Positions 1-6,591 are shown, counted from the stretch's first letter. The stretch: DNA of 6,939 nt from Litorivicinus sp. (GCA_018402605.1 JAGYIK010000061.1:1-6939); one strand, 5' to 3'. Made by a program: numbers and translations. The notes: generated from the letters alone by a model not told the origin.

Positions 1-11
1 ACGACTGAGCA

Positions 12-854
12 TCAGCGCAAAAGTAAGAGTGGCGTCAGTGATCGCTGCAGGAGATTGGTCGTTTGACTGCCAACAAAAAATTGTCGAATACGTGAGTGGC
101 CATAGGCACCCATCACCGTCAAATCCACAGCATGGCTGGATTGATACTCAACCAGCGCACCTGCGACGTATGCGCCACTGAGGAGGTGCGCCTCGACACT
201 GAATCCGGCTTGCACGAGGCGCCCTTTCGCCACATCGAGCGATCCCGCGTTCTCACCAACCATCACAAGATGGCATGGAAGATTACGAAGCAATGGACTC
301 GCCGCAACCATGTCGAGCGCCTTATCTGCAGTCGGACTGCCGTCATACGCCAACATAAATTGCTTCGGCATCGCAAAGTCCTCAGCGACCACCAGCACGG
401 GTCGCGTTGACGTCCGAATGAGGCTCTCCACATGACTGCCAATCGCACGCGCAAAGGACTCGTGGGCAAGTCCCTGTCGCCCAACAACAACCAATCGTGT
501 CTTCGCTTCCAATTCAGCCAGTGTTTCAGTTAATGCGCCATGGCGCTGCAAGGTATCGACCTGTTGCAAACCGGCAGCTATCGCGCGCTCACGCACCGCG
601 TTCAGCACGACCTGGCCATGCTTGATCTCAAGTTGCGCGCGTTGCGACTCGAGTTCGACTAGCGTATCCAGTAACTCCTCACGCGCACCGAGACCAATGG
701 CGCCTGAGTGATCTTCACGCATCGGCAGATGCTCATGTTCAAGTGAGTGCAGAAACATCACCGGTGCATCCATCCGCTGTGCCGACCAGACCGCGGCATT
801 GCACACTGCATCCGTCACCTTTGACCCATCAACGCAACCCATCACAAATGTCAT
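12..854 (-). CDS. Universal stress protein, tandem UspA domains
   Basis: Encodes a 280-residue cytoplasmic protein made of two UspA domains, about residues 1-157 and 165-280. Each half starts with a nucleotide-binding-type DGS (residues 9-11 and 171-173). Each ends with the Usp glycine motif: G125-RQ-G128-x10-G139-S140 in the first, and G249-AY-G252-x9-G262-S263 in the second. The second matches the ATP-binding spacing G-x2-G-x9-G(S/T) exactly; the first has one extra residue. Two-domain Usp proteins of about 280 residues are standard in proteobacteria and act in stress survival; the actual target is unknown here. I chose the ATG at 852-854 because AGGAG lies seven bases upstream. The TTG at 867-869 overlaps the transporter stop, and the ATG at 858-860 sits only one base after the AGGAG. 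It is the downstream gene of a likely SulP-usp operon, so its product probably works with, or is co-expressed with, the transporter (inference). Confidence 0.93.
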   Translation of the reverse strand: MTFVMGCVDGSKVTDAVCNAAVWSAQRMDAPVMFLHSLEHEHLPMREDHSGAIGLGAREELLDTLVELESQRAQLEIKHGQVVLNAVRERAIAAGLQQVDTLQRHGALTETLAELEAKTRLVVVGRQGLAHESFARAIGSHVESLIRTSTRPVLVVAEDFAMPKQFMLAYDGSPTADKALDMVAASPLLRNLPCHLVMVGENAGSLDVAKGRLVQAGFSVEAHLLSGAYVAGALVEYQSSHAVDLTVMGAYGHSRIRQFFVGSQTTNLLQRSLTPLLLLR

Positions 855-861
855 ATCCATA

Positions 862-866
862 CTCCT
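862..866 (-). promoter_or_regulatory. Shine-Dalgarno (AGGAG) of the universal stress protein gene
   Basis: AGGAG on the minus strand, seven bases before the ATG at 854. It shares a base with the TGA stop of the SulP gene (866-868). Ribosomes ending the transporter would therefore stop on top of this site, which suggests translational coupling. It also decides between three candidate starts for the stress protein. Confidence 0.75.
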
Positions 867-1345
867 CAATGACCGTGCAAGATGTCTTCAACATCCGCTT
901 TGTCATGGGTGCCAAATTGATCCACGATCGTCCGACTGGCCTGATTCAGGCCTGTTAGCTCAACCTCAGCGCCCTCTCGACGGAATTTCATGACCACACG
1001 ATCCAATGCTGCAACTGCTGTGAGGTCCCAAAAATGCGCCTGTTGCACATCAATCACAACCTTCTCATTCACTTCCTTAAAATCAAAGGCCGCGATAAAG
1101 GATTCAGCCGATGCGAAAAAGACCTGCCCCTCGACCCGATACCGACGCACAGATTCGTTGTCCTTTTCAGAATGCACCAGGAGTATCCGCCCCACTTTAT
1201 TTGCAAAAAATAACGCGGCTAGGAGCACACCAACAAACACGCCGATTGCGAGGTTGTGGGTGAATACCACAACCACAACCGTACTGAGCATCACAACCGA
1301 GCTTGAGGGCGGATGTGACTTGAGATTGACAATGGAATTACACAC
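866..1345 (-). CDS. Intact C-terminal part of the SulP transporter with STAS domain
   Basis: Clean 159-codon frame that forms the end of the disrupted transporter. It is probably not an independent gene: its first possible start is a GTG with no convincing ribosome site, and homology to SulP continues upstream of it in other frames. Residues 14-50 are two closely spaced hydrophobic segments (SSSVVMLSTVVVVV and NLAIGVFVGVLLAALFF) that match the last membrane helices of SulP proteins. Residues about 66-155 form a cytoplasmic STAS domain, with VEGQVFFASAESF at its start and HFWDLTAVAALD near residues 104-115. That second motif aligns with the STAS loop that carries a phosphorylatable Ser or Thr in anti-sigma-factor antagonists; here the residue is Thr109. 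STAS domains in SulP proteins regulate transport and bind partners. The stop TGA at 866-868 is 11 bases from the universal stress protein start. Confidence 0.6.
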   Translation of the reverse strand: MCNSIVNLKSHPPSSSVVMLSTVVVVVFTHNLAIGVFVGVLLAALFFANKVGRILLVHSEKDNESVRRYRVEGQVFFASAESFIAAFDFKEVNEKVVIDVQQAHFWDLTAVAALDRVVMKFRREGAEVELTGLNQASRTIVDQFGTHDKADVEDILHGH

Positions 1346-2340
1346 GACTGGAGACCATGATCATGACAGCCAACAAGGCAGCCATTGAATGATCGACAGC
1401 CACTCACTCAAAAAGACCACCATTAAGAGATACATGCCGGCCGTAAAATGAAGATAAACGACCGCGGCCGCCCGATTTTACGTTGATCACAGACTGACCA
1501 ATCATGGCGCAACCAGCCATACCACCAAAAGACCCGAAACAATATCCGACAGCCCCTGACCTCGGCACTCCACATTACTCCTTGTCGCCTGACGCATTCG
1601 TAAAATCGTCAACGATGGTCAGGTCGCGACTCAAGTAAGCCAACCACGGCAAGAGACATTGAATGGCAAATGATCCAGAGCGTTTCCAGATTCCATGGCA
1701 CGTCTGGCCATAAGAACACCGGCAGTATCCGGGAGCTCGCCTAAATCACCGACCGTGCGCACATCGATCCCGAGTAGCACCACCACCGCCGTAATCGACA
1801 AAAATACAGACCAACGGCGAGGGGATCGACCGACCAACAACTGGCAGATAGGGGAAAGCCATAGATGATTGCCAAGCCCAGTGCCAGGAGTGCATACATG
1901 CCGCGACATCGATGAGCTCAGGAAGAGGCCATAAAATTAAAATCGCGAGCGCGTTCACAAACCGGTAATGACCGATCTGAAACAAAACGCATGAGGCTTC
2001 CCAGCCGAATATACCCGGCGATGATTTGTAAGACACCCGTCATCAGGGTTGCAGCCAACAGATACTGAGCCCATGCTCACGCAATTCAAGGTCACCATCA
2101 GCAGCGCCATGCACCGGTGGCAGCGGAAATCATACCCGGTCGGCCGCCAGTGAATGCAATGACTACCGCGATGCAGAACGACGCATACAACCCACCTTCT
2201 GGGTCGACAATTCAGCGATAATGGAGAAGGCGATGGCTTCGGGATCAATGCCAACGCACAACCAACCCTGAAATCAAATCGCCCCAGGTGTTACCGGAAC
2301 CACTCGCGGTAGAGCCCGTCGTAACGTTCATCCTGATCAT
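866..2340 (-). pseudogene. SulP-family anion transporter, frame-disrupted
   Basis: The whole stretch is homologous along its length to one SulP permease (SLC26/SulP family; proton- or sodium-coupled uptake of sulfate, bicarbonate or other anions at the inner membrane). The reading frame changes many times between 1346 and about 2280. Reading across frames gives the family landmarks in order: WGDLISGLVV and LIPEAIAF near 2290-2230, TGAMALLMVT near 2110, VITGFVNALAILI near 1960, SIPSPLV near 1830, GIDVRTVGDLGELPD near 1750, GLLES and IVDDF near 1620, MAGCAMIGQSVINVKS near 1500, then MAALLAVMIMVS near 1370. After that comes an intact C-terminus with the STAS domain. Total length (about 490 codons) is normal for a compact SulP protein. 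The start is uncertain: ATG at 2338-2340 (with AGGTG five bases upstream) or 2329-2331. Substrate cannot be assigned. Either a pseudogene or, more likely in my view, an intact gene with sequence errors, because the conserved residues survive. Confidence 0.85.
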
Positions 2341-2404
2341 TGTGCACCTGCGAAGAGTGCGCCACGGTGCCAGGAGGCCTTTAGTCCAATCAACCAAGGC
2401 CGCA

Positions 2405-2433
2405 TTGAATGGCGCGTTCGTTTGGGGTAATAA
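2405..2433 (+). promoter_or_regulatory. Possible sigma70 promoter for the thiolase gene
   Basis: TTGAAT at 2405-2410 and TAATAA at 2428-2433 are separated by 17 bases, the optimal spacing. The -35 matches the TTGACA consensus at four of six positions and the -10 matches TATAAT at three of six, so this is only a candidate. It lies in the divergent intergenic region 2341-2466 and would start transcription near 2440, about 27 bases ahead of the thiolase ATG. The promoter for the opposite-facing SulP operon must lie in the same region, but I see no convincing boxes for it. Confidence 0.3.
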
Positions 2434-2438
2434 CTTCA

Positions 2439-2452
2439 GGTGACCAATCACC
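2439..2452. promoter_or_regulatory. Short perfect inverted repeat before the thiolase gene, possible operator
   Basis: GGTGA-CCAA-TCACC: a perfect 5-base inverted repeat with a 4-base centre. It ends immediately before the AAGGA ribosome site of the thiolase (2453-2457) and would cover the predicted transcription start. The position fits an operator or a small 5' hairpin controlling access to the ribosome site. A 5-base arm can arise by chance, so function is speculative. Confidence 0.25.
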
Positions 2453-2457
2453 AAGGA
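2453..2457 (+). promoter_or_regulatory. Shine-Dalgarno (AAGGA) of the thiolase gene
   Basis: AAGGA nine bases upstream of the ATG at 2467-2469. It supports that start, where the encoded protein begins MVHDAVVLSAARSPIG, the normal thiolase N-terminus, rather than the in-frame ATG 27 bases earlier at 2440. Confidence 0.55.
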
Positions 2458-2466
2458 CACCCACCC

Positions 2467-3603
2467 ATGGTACATGATGCTGTCGTACTTTCTGCCGCGC
2501 GCAGCCCAATCGGCAGCTTCATTGGCGGACTTGCAGATCTCGAACCACAAGAGCCAGCGACCGTCTTCGCAGGCGATTGTACGCCTGGTGTCGATGCGGC
2601 TCATCGAATCGTCACATGTGAACTGCATTCCGACTGATTCACGCTTTGCCTATGCTGCGCCGCTGCGCCGTAGCCAACGTTCTGGTGATCTCACGTTCCC
2701 TGACAGTGAACCGCCTGTGCTCGCTGTGGACTACAAGGCGTGGTCACCACCGCACAGCAGATCATGCTGGGTGACATTCAGTATGTGGCGCCGGTGGCGG
2801 TGTTGAGGTGATGTCCAAAGGTGGCCACATGCTTCCAGATACGCGCTTGGCAACGCATGGATCACTGATTGAACTCATCGACCTGATGGTTGCCACCACC
2901 GATCCATTTGGTGCAGGTCATATGGGGATTACTGCGGAAAACTTGGCCAAGAAATGGCAATTGACTGCGAGGAACAGGACGCCTTTGCCGCTGGGAATCG
3001 CACACAGAGCGGTTTCAGCAATCAGTGAAGGGCGCCTTCAAATCCCCAGATCGTCCCTATCGTCAAACAACCCGCAAGTAAGATCGCCGATACGATGAGC
3101 ATGTCCGCCCCACCAATGAGATAAGATCTTACAAAATGCGCCGGCGTTCAAAAGTATTATACAGTGACCGCAGCAATGCCTCTGAATTAACGATGGCGCT
3201 GCATTCATTCACAATCGCGCCAAGGCAGAAGCCGATGGGCATACCCCGACGGCCTCTGCCCCCATGCGCCAGTGGAAGCAACCATTTATTGGTGGTGAAG
3301 GCCCGATTCAGCGAGTCAAAAGCCTCTGCTTGGTGGGTCTCAGTCTTGAGGGGAGGAGGATGTGATCGAATCGAACGAAGAGCCTGCAGCCCAAGCCCGC
3401 GTAAAGGACCGGAATCTCAATCTTGGAGAAAAACCAACCCGAATGGCGGCGCCATTGCACTTGGACATCCTGTAGGTTGTTCTGGTGCTTTTATCGCCAC
3501 CAAGGCCCTCTATGAATTAAAGCGCATCAATGGACGCTATGCATTGGTAACCATGTGTATCGGCGGCGGTCAAGGGATCGCCTGTGTGTTCGAAAACCTC
3601 TAA
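2467..3603 (+). pseudogene. Acetyl-CoA acetyltransferase (BktB-like thiolase), frame-disrupted
   Basis: A thiolase-II-type gene (condenses or cleaves acetoacetyl-CoA or 3-ketoacyl-CoA; cytoplasmic) with several frame changes. In order I read: DAVVLSAARSPIGSF at the N-terminus; HVNCIPTDSRFAYAAR near 2610-2660; TVNRLC near 2705-2720, where the catalytic cysteine should be; LQGVVTTAQQIMLGDIQ near 2730-2780; GVEVMSKGGHMLPDTR near 2800-2840; DPFGAGHMGITAENLAKKW near 2908-2960; EEQDAFAAG near 2970-2996; VTAGNAS in broken form near 3170; and, after about 3418, an uninterrupted end with NPNGGAIALGHPVG and VTMCIGGGQGIACVFE. The catalytic histidine (GHP, codon 3466-3468) and second catalytic cysteine (CIGGG, codon 3556-3558) are intact. 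The loop after the first cysteine (TGC at 2718-2720), normally CGSG, is scrambled. The C-terminus resembles beta-ketothiolase BktB of Cupriavidus as I remember that sequence. Length (1137 bases) is slightly under the usual 1180. Either a pseudogene or a real gene carrying sequence errors. Confidence 0.85.
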
Positions 3604-3615
3604 AGCAAACTGGTC

Positions 3616-3638
3616 GACAGGGGATTAATTCCCCTGTT
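3616..3638. terminator. Hairpin between convergent genes, possible two-way terminator
   Basis: ACAGGGGA-TTAAT-TCCCCTGT forms an 8-base perfect stem (3617-3624 with 3630-3637) and a 5-base loop, extendable by one G-T pair at 3616/3638. It sits just after the thiolase stop (3603) and contains the last codons of the sulfurtransferase, whose TAA (3625-3627 on the minus strand) lies in the loop. No clean T-run follows on the plus strand; on the minus strand a weak T-rich stretch (GTTTGCTTT) begins about eight bases past the stem. The location suits termination of both convergent transcripts, but it is not a textbook intrinsic terminator. Confidence 0.5.
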
Positions 3639-4473
3639 CGATCGGTAACTCGTCTCGGATGCCCCACTCAGACCAGGAACCATCATAAAGTGCTGGGGTC
3701 GGCAAACCACAGATCTCAAGACCCAAAGCCAACACGCAAGCCGTCACACCAGACCCACAACTCACAACGAGCGGCTGCTCATCCACACCCGCATTAGCAA
3801 AGATTTCAAGTAACTCCGCACGCGGTTTCATTTGTTTCGTTTCCGGATCCAATAATTCCATGAACGGCACATTGGTGCTTCCTGGGATATGTCCAGCACG
3901 CATACCAGGTCTCGGTTCTGGATCACGACCAATAAATCGGCCGCTAGCACGCGCATCTAAGATCAGTTGCTTGTCCGAACCCAGGCCCTCAAGCAGCATT
4001 TCGGCATCGACCACCCAACCCGAGCGGGCCTTAGCCCGAAACGGATACGGTGGCGTTCGTACGCGACCTCGACCTTCTTGCAATCCACCGCCTGCGGCAA
4101 CCCAAGCGGGCAATCCGCCGTCAAGAACGGCGACCGTGTCGTGACCAAAGTACCGAAACATCCACCAAGCACGTGCGGCTGAAAACAGACCCAGCGCGTC
4201 ATAGACTACAATCTGCATCCCCTCACCCACACCCAACCCCTGCATTGCGTGCTCGAACTGCGCTGCGTTTGGCAGCATATGCGGAAGTGTGGCGTCGGGA
4301 TCACTGATTTCCTCGATATCAAAGCGCAACGCACCCGGAATGTGGCCTCGCACGAACTCCCGGTCTGCATTCCGATCAACGGTTGGCAGAAAATACGATG
4401 CATCCAAAATACGCAGATCCACATCGTCGATGTGTGTGGCTAACCAATCCGCTGAGACAAGCGTGCTATGCAT
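3625..4473 (-). CDS. sseA: 3-mercaptopyruvate sulfurtransferase (SseA-type, tandem rhodanese)
   Basis: A 282-residue two-domain rhodanese that transfers sulfur from 3-mercaptopyruvate to thiols or cyanide, part of cysteine catabolism. The N-terminal, non-catalytic domain (about 5-135) carries the CH2A-type motif FVRGHIPGA at 40-48 and VVYDALGLFSAARAWWMFRYFG at 89-110. The C-terminal domain (about 152-278) carries LDARASGRFIG at 172-182, EPRPGMRAGHIPGSTNVP at 186-203, the catalytic loop C239-G-S-G-V-T and the C-terminal YDGSWSEWG at 263-271. The CGSGVT loop points to mercaptopyruvate rather than thiosulfate as donor, because thiosulfate enzymes usually have CRxG there (family knowledge). The size equals that of E. 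coli SseA (about 281). The start ATG at 4471-4473 is preceded by AAGGGA at seven bases. The same frame stays open upstream to 4989, but that part lies antisense to the exporter gene and shows no rhodanese homology. No N-terminal signal peptide is seen, so a cytoplasmic location is likely. Confidence 0.95.
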   Translation of the reverse strand: MHSTLVSADWLATHIDDVDLRILDASYFLPTVDRNADREFVRGHIPGALRFDIEEISDPDATLPHMLPNAAQFEHAMQGLGVGEGMQIVVYDALGLFSAARAWWMFRYFGHDTVAVLDGGLPAWVAAGGGLQEGRGRVRTPPYPFRAKARSGWVVDAEMLLEGLGSDKQLILDARASGRFIGRDPEPRPGMRAGHIPGSTNVPFMELLDPETKQMKPRAELLEIFANAGVDEQPLVVSCGSGVTACVLALGLEICGLPTPALYDGSWSEWGIRDELPIEQGN

Positions 4474-4480
4474 GGTGTGA

Positions 4481-4486
4481 TCCCTT
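4481..4486 (-). promoter_or_regulatory. Shine-Dalgarno (AAGGGA) of sseA
   Basis: AAGGGA on the minus strand, seven bases from the ATG at 4473. It fixes the sulfurtransferase start within a frame that stays open much further upstream. Confidence 0.65.
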
Positions 4487-4503
4487 AATGAACGGTAGAC
4501 TCC

Positions 4504-4532
4504 ACAATACGGTGCTTCTATCGGCTTCTCAA
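4504..4532 (-). promoter_or_regulatory. Likely sigma70 promoter of sseA
   Basis: On the minus strand, TTGAGA (4527-4532) and TATTGT (4504-4509) are separated by exactly 17 bases. The -35 matches consensus at five of six positions and the -10 at four of six. Transcription would begin near 4497, giving a leader of about 24 bases that contains the AAGGGA ribosome site. It lies in the 70-base gap between two divergent genes, so a promoter is expected here. I see no equally good match facing the exporter gene. Confidence 0.55.
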
Positions 4533-4543
4533 CGGATTCAATC

Positions 4544-5758
4544 ATGACAGCGTCAAACCGGGTCGCAGGACCGCGGGAATTCATTGCCATCTGCGCCTTT
4601 TTGATGGCCACAATCGCCCTCGCGATCGACATGATGTTGCCGGCGATGGATGCAATCGCGCGCGATTTCCAATTTACCGAAAGCTGGCAGAAGCCTTGGA
4701 TTATTTTGGGCATCTTCGCAGGACTGATGGCAGGACAGCTGTTTTTTGGGCCCTTATCGGATGCCATTGGACGGAAGCCTGCAATCCAACTGGGTCTGGT
4801 TGGATTCATTTTGGGAACCCTGGTTTGCGCACTGGCTGAGAGCTTTACCATCTTCGTCCTCGGCCGTCTCATGCAAGGTTTCGGCGCCGCCTCAGCGCGT
4901 ATCGTCACCCAAGCCATGATTCGCGATCGCTTCAGTGGCACGGAGATGGCTCGCGCGATGTCCTTTGTGATGACAATCTTCATTCTCATTCCGATCTTTG
5001 CGCCGATGCTTGGTCAAGCGGTGCTGTGGATCGGCGACTGGCATCTGATGTTTGTTGTGCTCGCTCTTTTTGCCGGCTGCATGATGTTATGGGTTGGTAT
5101 GCGGCAACCGGAAACCCACACAATCCGCCAACCGTTTTCGTTTCGATACATCGGACAGGCCATCGCTGTTGTCCTGCACACCAACAAATCCATGCGCTTC
5201 ACAATTGCAGCCGGGATCAGTTTTGGCGGACTCATCAGCTACCTCAGCGCCGTGCAACAAGTCTTCCAAACGGTCTATGACGCTGGTGATTGGTTTGCAG
5301 TATTGTTTGGGGCAACGGCGATCGCGATTGCTGCATCCTCACTGATCAACGCGAAAATTGTCAGGCATTTTGGAATGGAGCGTATCTGTCGAACAGCCTT
5401 TAGTTATCAGGTGATCTGGTCGACCCTGTTTCTCATTCCGACACTCCTGGGTTGGCAACCCGATTTGCTTGCCTGGCTCATCTATATTGTTCCGGTACTC
5501 TTTCTGATGGGACTCACCTTCGCGAATCTACAATCTGTCGCGATGGAGCCCATGGGCCAAATCGCCGGGGTCGCTGCAACTGTGATCGGCTCAATGATGA
5601 CCGCGATCAGTTTGATCATCGGCATCGTCTTTTCACTCGTCTTCGATGAGCAGGTGGTGTGGCTAATCGCCACCTTCGGTCTCACCGGACTCATTGCACG
5701 CATGCTGATTATCGACTCAGCAGATCACCTCACCGTGGTGGTGGATCAACTCAAATGA
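4544..5758 (+). CDS. Bcr/CflA-family MFS efflux transporter
   Basis: A 404-residue inner-membrane protein with about 12 hydrophobic segments, the normal layout and size for the Bcr/CflA drug:proton antiporter group of the major facilitator superfamily. Visible signatures are the first-helix acidic motif IDMMLPAMDAIARDF (28-42), MFS motif A GPLSDAIGRKPA (69-80) in the 2-3 loop, the motif B arginine in LGRLMQGFGAA (106-116), an antiporter-like motif C region FILIPIFAPMLGQ (146-158), and the group-typical MEPMGQIAGVAATVIGSM (334-351) in the second half. Family members export bicyclomycin, chloramphenicol or florfenicol, sulfonamides and, for E. coli Bcr, L-cysteine; the substrate here cannot be read from sequence. 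ATG 4544 is the first start in frame; the ribosome site is weak (CGGA eight to nine bases upstream). Transcribed away from sseA across a 70-base gap; its end overlaps the next gene by four bases. Confidence 0.93.
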   Translation: MTASNRVAGPREFIAICAFLMATIALAIDMMLPAMDAIARDFQFTESWQKPWIILGIFAGLMAGQLFFGPLSDAIGRKPAIQLGLVGFILGTLVCALAESFTIFVLGRLMQGFGAASARIVTQAMIRDRFSGTEMARAMSFVMTIFILIPIFAPMLGQAVLWIGDWHLMFVVLALFAGCMMLWVGMRQPETHTIRQPFSFRYIGQAIAVVLHTNKSMRFTIAAGISFGGLISYLSAVQQVFQTVYDAGDWFAVLFGATAIAIAASSLINAKIVRHFGMERICRTAFSYQVIWSTLFLIPTLLGWQPDLLAWLIYIVPVLFLMGLTFANLQSVAMEPMGQIAGVAATVIGSMMTAISLIIGIVFSLVFDEQVVWLIATFGLTGLIARMLIIDSADHLTVVVDQLK

Positions 5759-6585
5759 GTATCTCTCGGTTGAGCACGCTGATCCTCAGCTTCATGGCGG
5801 TTGGCTGGATGACTTGGTTTTGGTTGGCGCGCCAGCCTATTCAAGACCCCTTGGTGCGCACATGGACTGTGACCCATACAGACCTACCTAAATTGCGAAT
5901 CGCGGTGCTTGGCGACTTTCATTTCAAACAAGCCAGCGATCTAACACAACTCAGTCGCATCAAACGACAACTCATTGCGCAGGATCCAGATCTCATTGTG
6001 TTGGTCGGGGACTACACCAATTCACCACGACAAGCGGGCTCACCAGACCCATTTGTTGTCGTGCAAGCGCTCGATGCACTGGCCTTCCCCGATCCGGCCT
6101 TTGCAGTACTTGGCAATCACGAACACATCGACGACGCCGAAAAATGGCGCCAGGCGTTTGCGGACTCAAAGATCCAATTACTTGAAAACACGGTGGCTCG
6201 AATCACGCTCAATGAGCGCACGCTCTGCATACGTGGGCTTGGGGACCTGTATAGCGACGCCTGGGAATACACGGCCATACCCGAGGAGTGCGGCGAGCGG
6301 GTGATCACCATGACACATGACCCTGCTGGACTTATCGTAGACCGAATCGAACTCGAGTCCTTAAGTGTGGCTGGGCACACACATTGTGGACAAATCCAAC
6401 TGCCGCTGATTGGTAACCCATTTGTGCCGACAACTGCGCCACCGGAAATGCACTGTGGTCTCTATCAGCGCGGGCACTACGGGCTAACGACTGGAGGCCT
6501 CGGTACATCCGTCCTACCAATTCGATGGGGTGCTGGAACAGAGGCCGGATGGGACCTTCTACTGATTAACTCAACACGAGACTGA
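5755..6585 (+). CDS. Membrane-anchored metallophosphoesterase (YaeI/YkuE-like)
   Basis: A 276-residue calcineurin-like phosphoesterase. The metal-binding motifs appear in family order: GDFH (53-56), GDYTN (85-89), GNHE (120-123), H188-D189 in TMTHDPAG, and GHTHCGQ (207-213). Residues about 6-24 are hydrophobic (LSTLILSFMAVGWMTWFWL) and look like an uncleaved N-terminal anchor, so the catalytic domain is probably at the membrane face. Related proteins include E. coli YaeI and Bacillus YkuE; some relatives hydrolyse lipid-linked substrates such as UDP-2,3-diacylglucosamine (chlamydial LpxG). The substrate here is unknown. The ATG at 5755-5757 overlaps the exporter stop TGA (5756-5758) as ATGA, so translation is likely coupled and the two genes share a transcript. 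An upstream ATG at 5659 in the same frame lies wholly inside the exporter gene and adds residues without homology, so I rejected it. The last motif has Cys211 where many relatives have Gly. Confidence 0.92.
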   Translation: MSISRLSTLILSFMAVGWMTWFWLARQPIQDPLVRTWTVTHTDLPKLRIAVLGDFHFKQASDLTQLSRIKRQLIAQDPDLIVLVGDYTNSPRQAGSPDPFVVVQALDALAFPDPAFAVLGNHEHIDDAEKWRQAFADSKIQLLENTVARITLNERTLCIRGLGDLYSDAWEYTAIPEECGERVITMTHDPAGLIVDRIELESLSVAGHTHCGQIQLPLIGNPFVPTTAPPEMHCGLYQRGHYGLTTGGLGTSVLPIRWGAGTEAGWDLLLINSTRD

Positions 6586-6591
6586 GCGCTC

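Noticed and set aside
990..1388. Open frame on the plus strand opposite the STAS domain
   Set aside because: The minus strand encodes a clear SulP/STAS domain here. The plus frame has no recognisable homology and reads as a shadow.
1464..1471. NotI site GCGGCCGC inside the transporter, a possible cloning junction
   Set aside because: Homology runs straight through it: on the minus strand it encodes the conserved GGRGR region after VINVKS, so it is a coincidental restriction site.
2245..2628. Minus-strand frame that starts inside the thiolase gene and crosses the intergenic region
   Set aside because: Only its last 28 or so residues match the SulP N-terminus. The rest is antisense thiolase and intergenic sequence.
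1346..3430. Reading the gene-poor-looking central tract as a novel non-coding or small-protein system
   Set aside because: When frames are combined, nearly the whole tract aligns to known SulP and thiolase sequence, so the lack of long open frames is explained by indels.
4474..4989. Upstream extension of the sulfurtransferase frame by 172 codons on the minus strand
   Set aside because: It lies antisense to the first half of the exporter gene, has no rhodanese homology, and a well-placed AAGGGA plus ATG at 4473 gives a protein of normal family length.
6584..6591. GAGCGCTC palindrome between the convergent 3' ends as a terminator
   Set aside because: It has no loop and cannot form a stable hairpin. 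The following A/T stretch alone is not enough.
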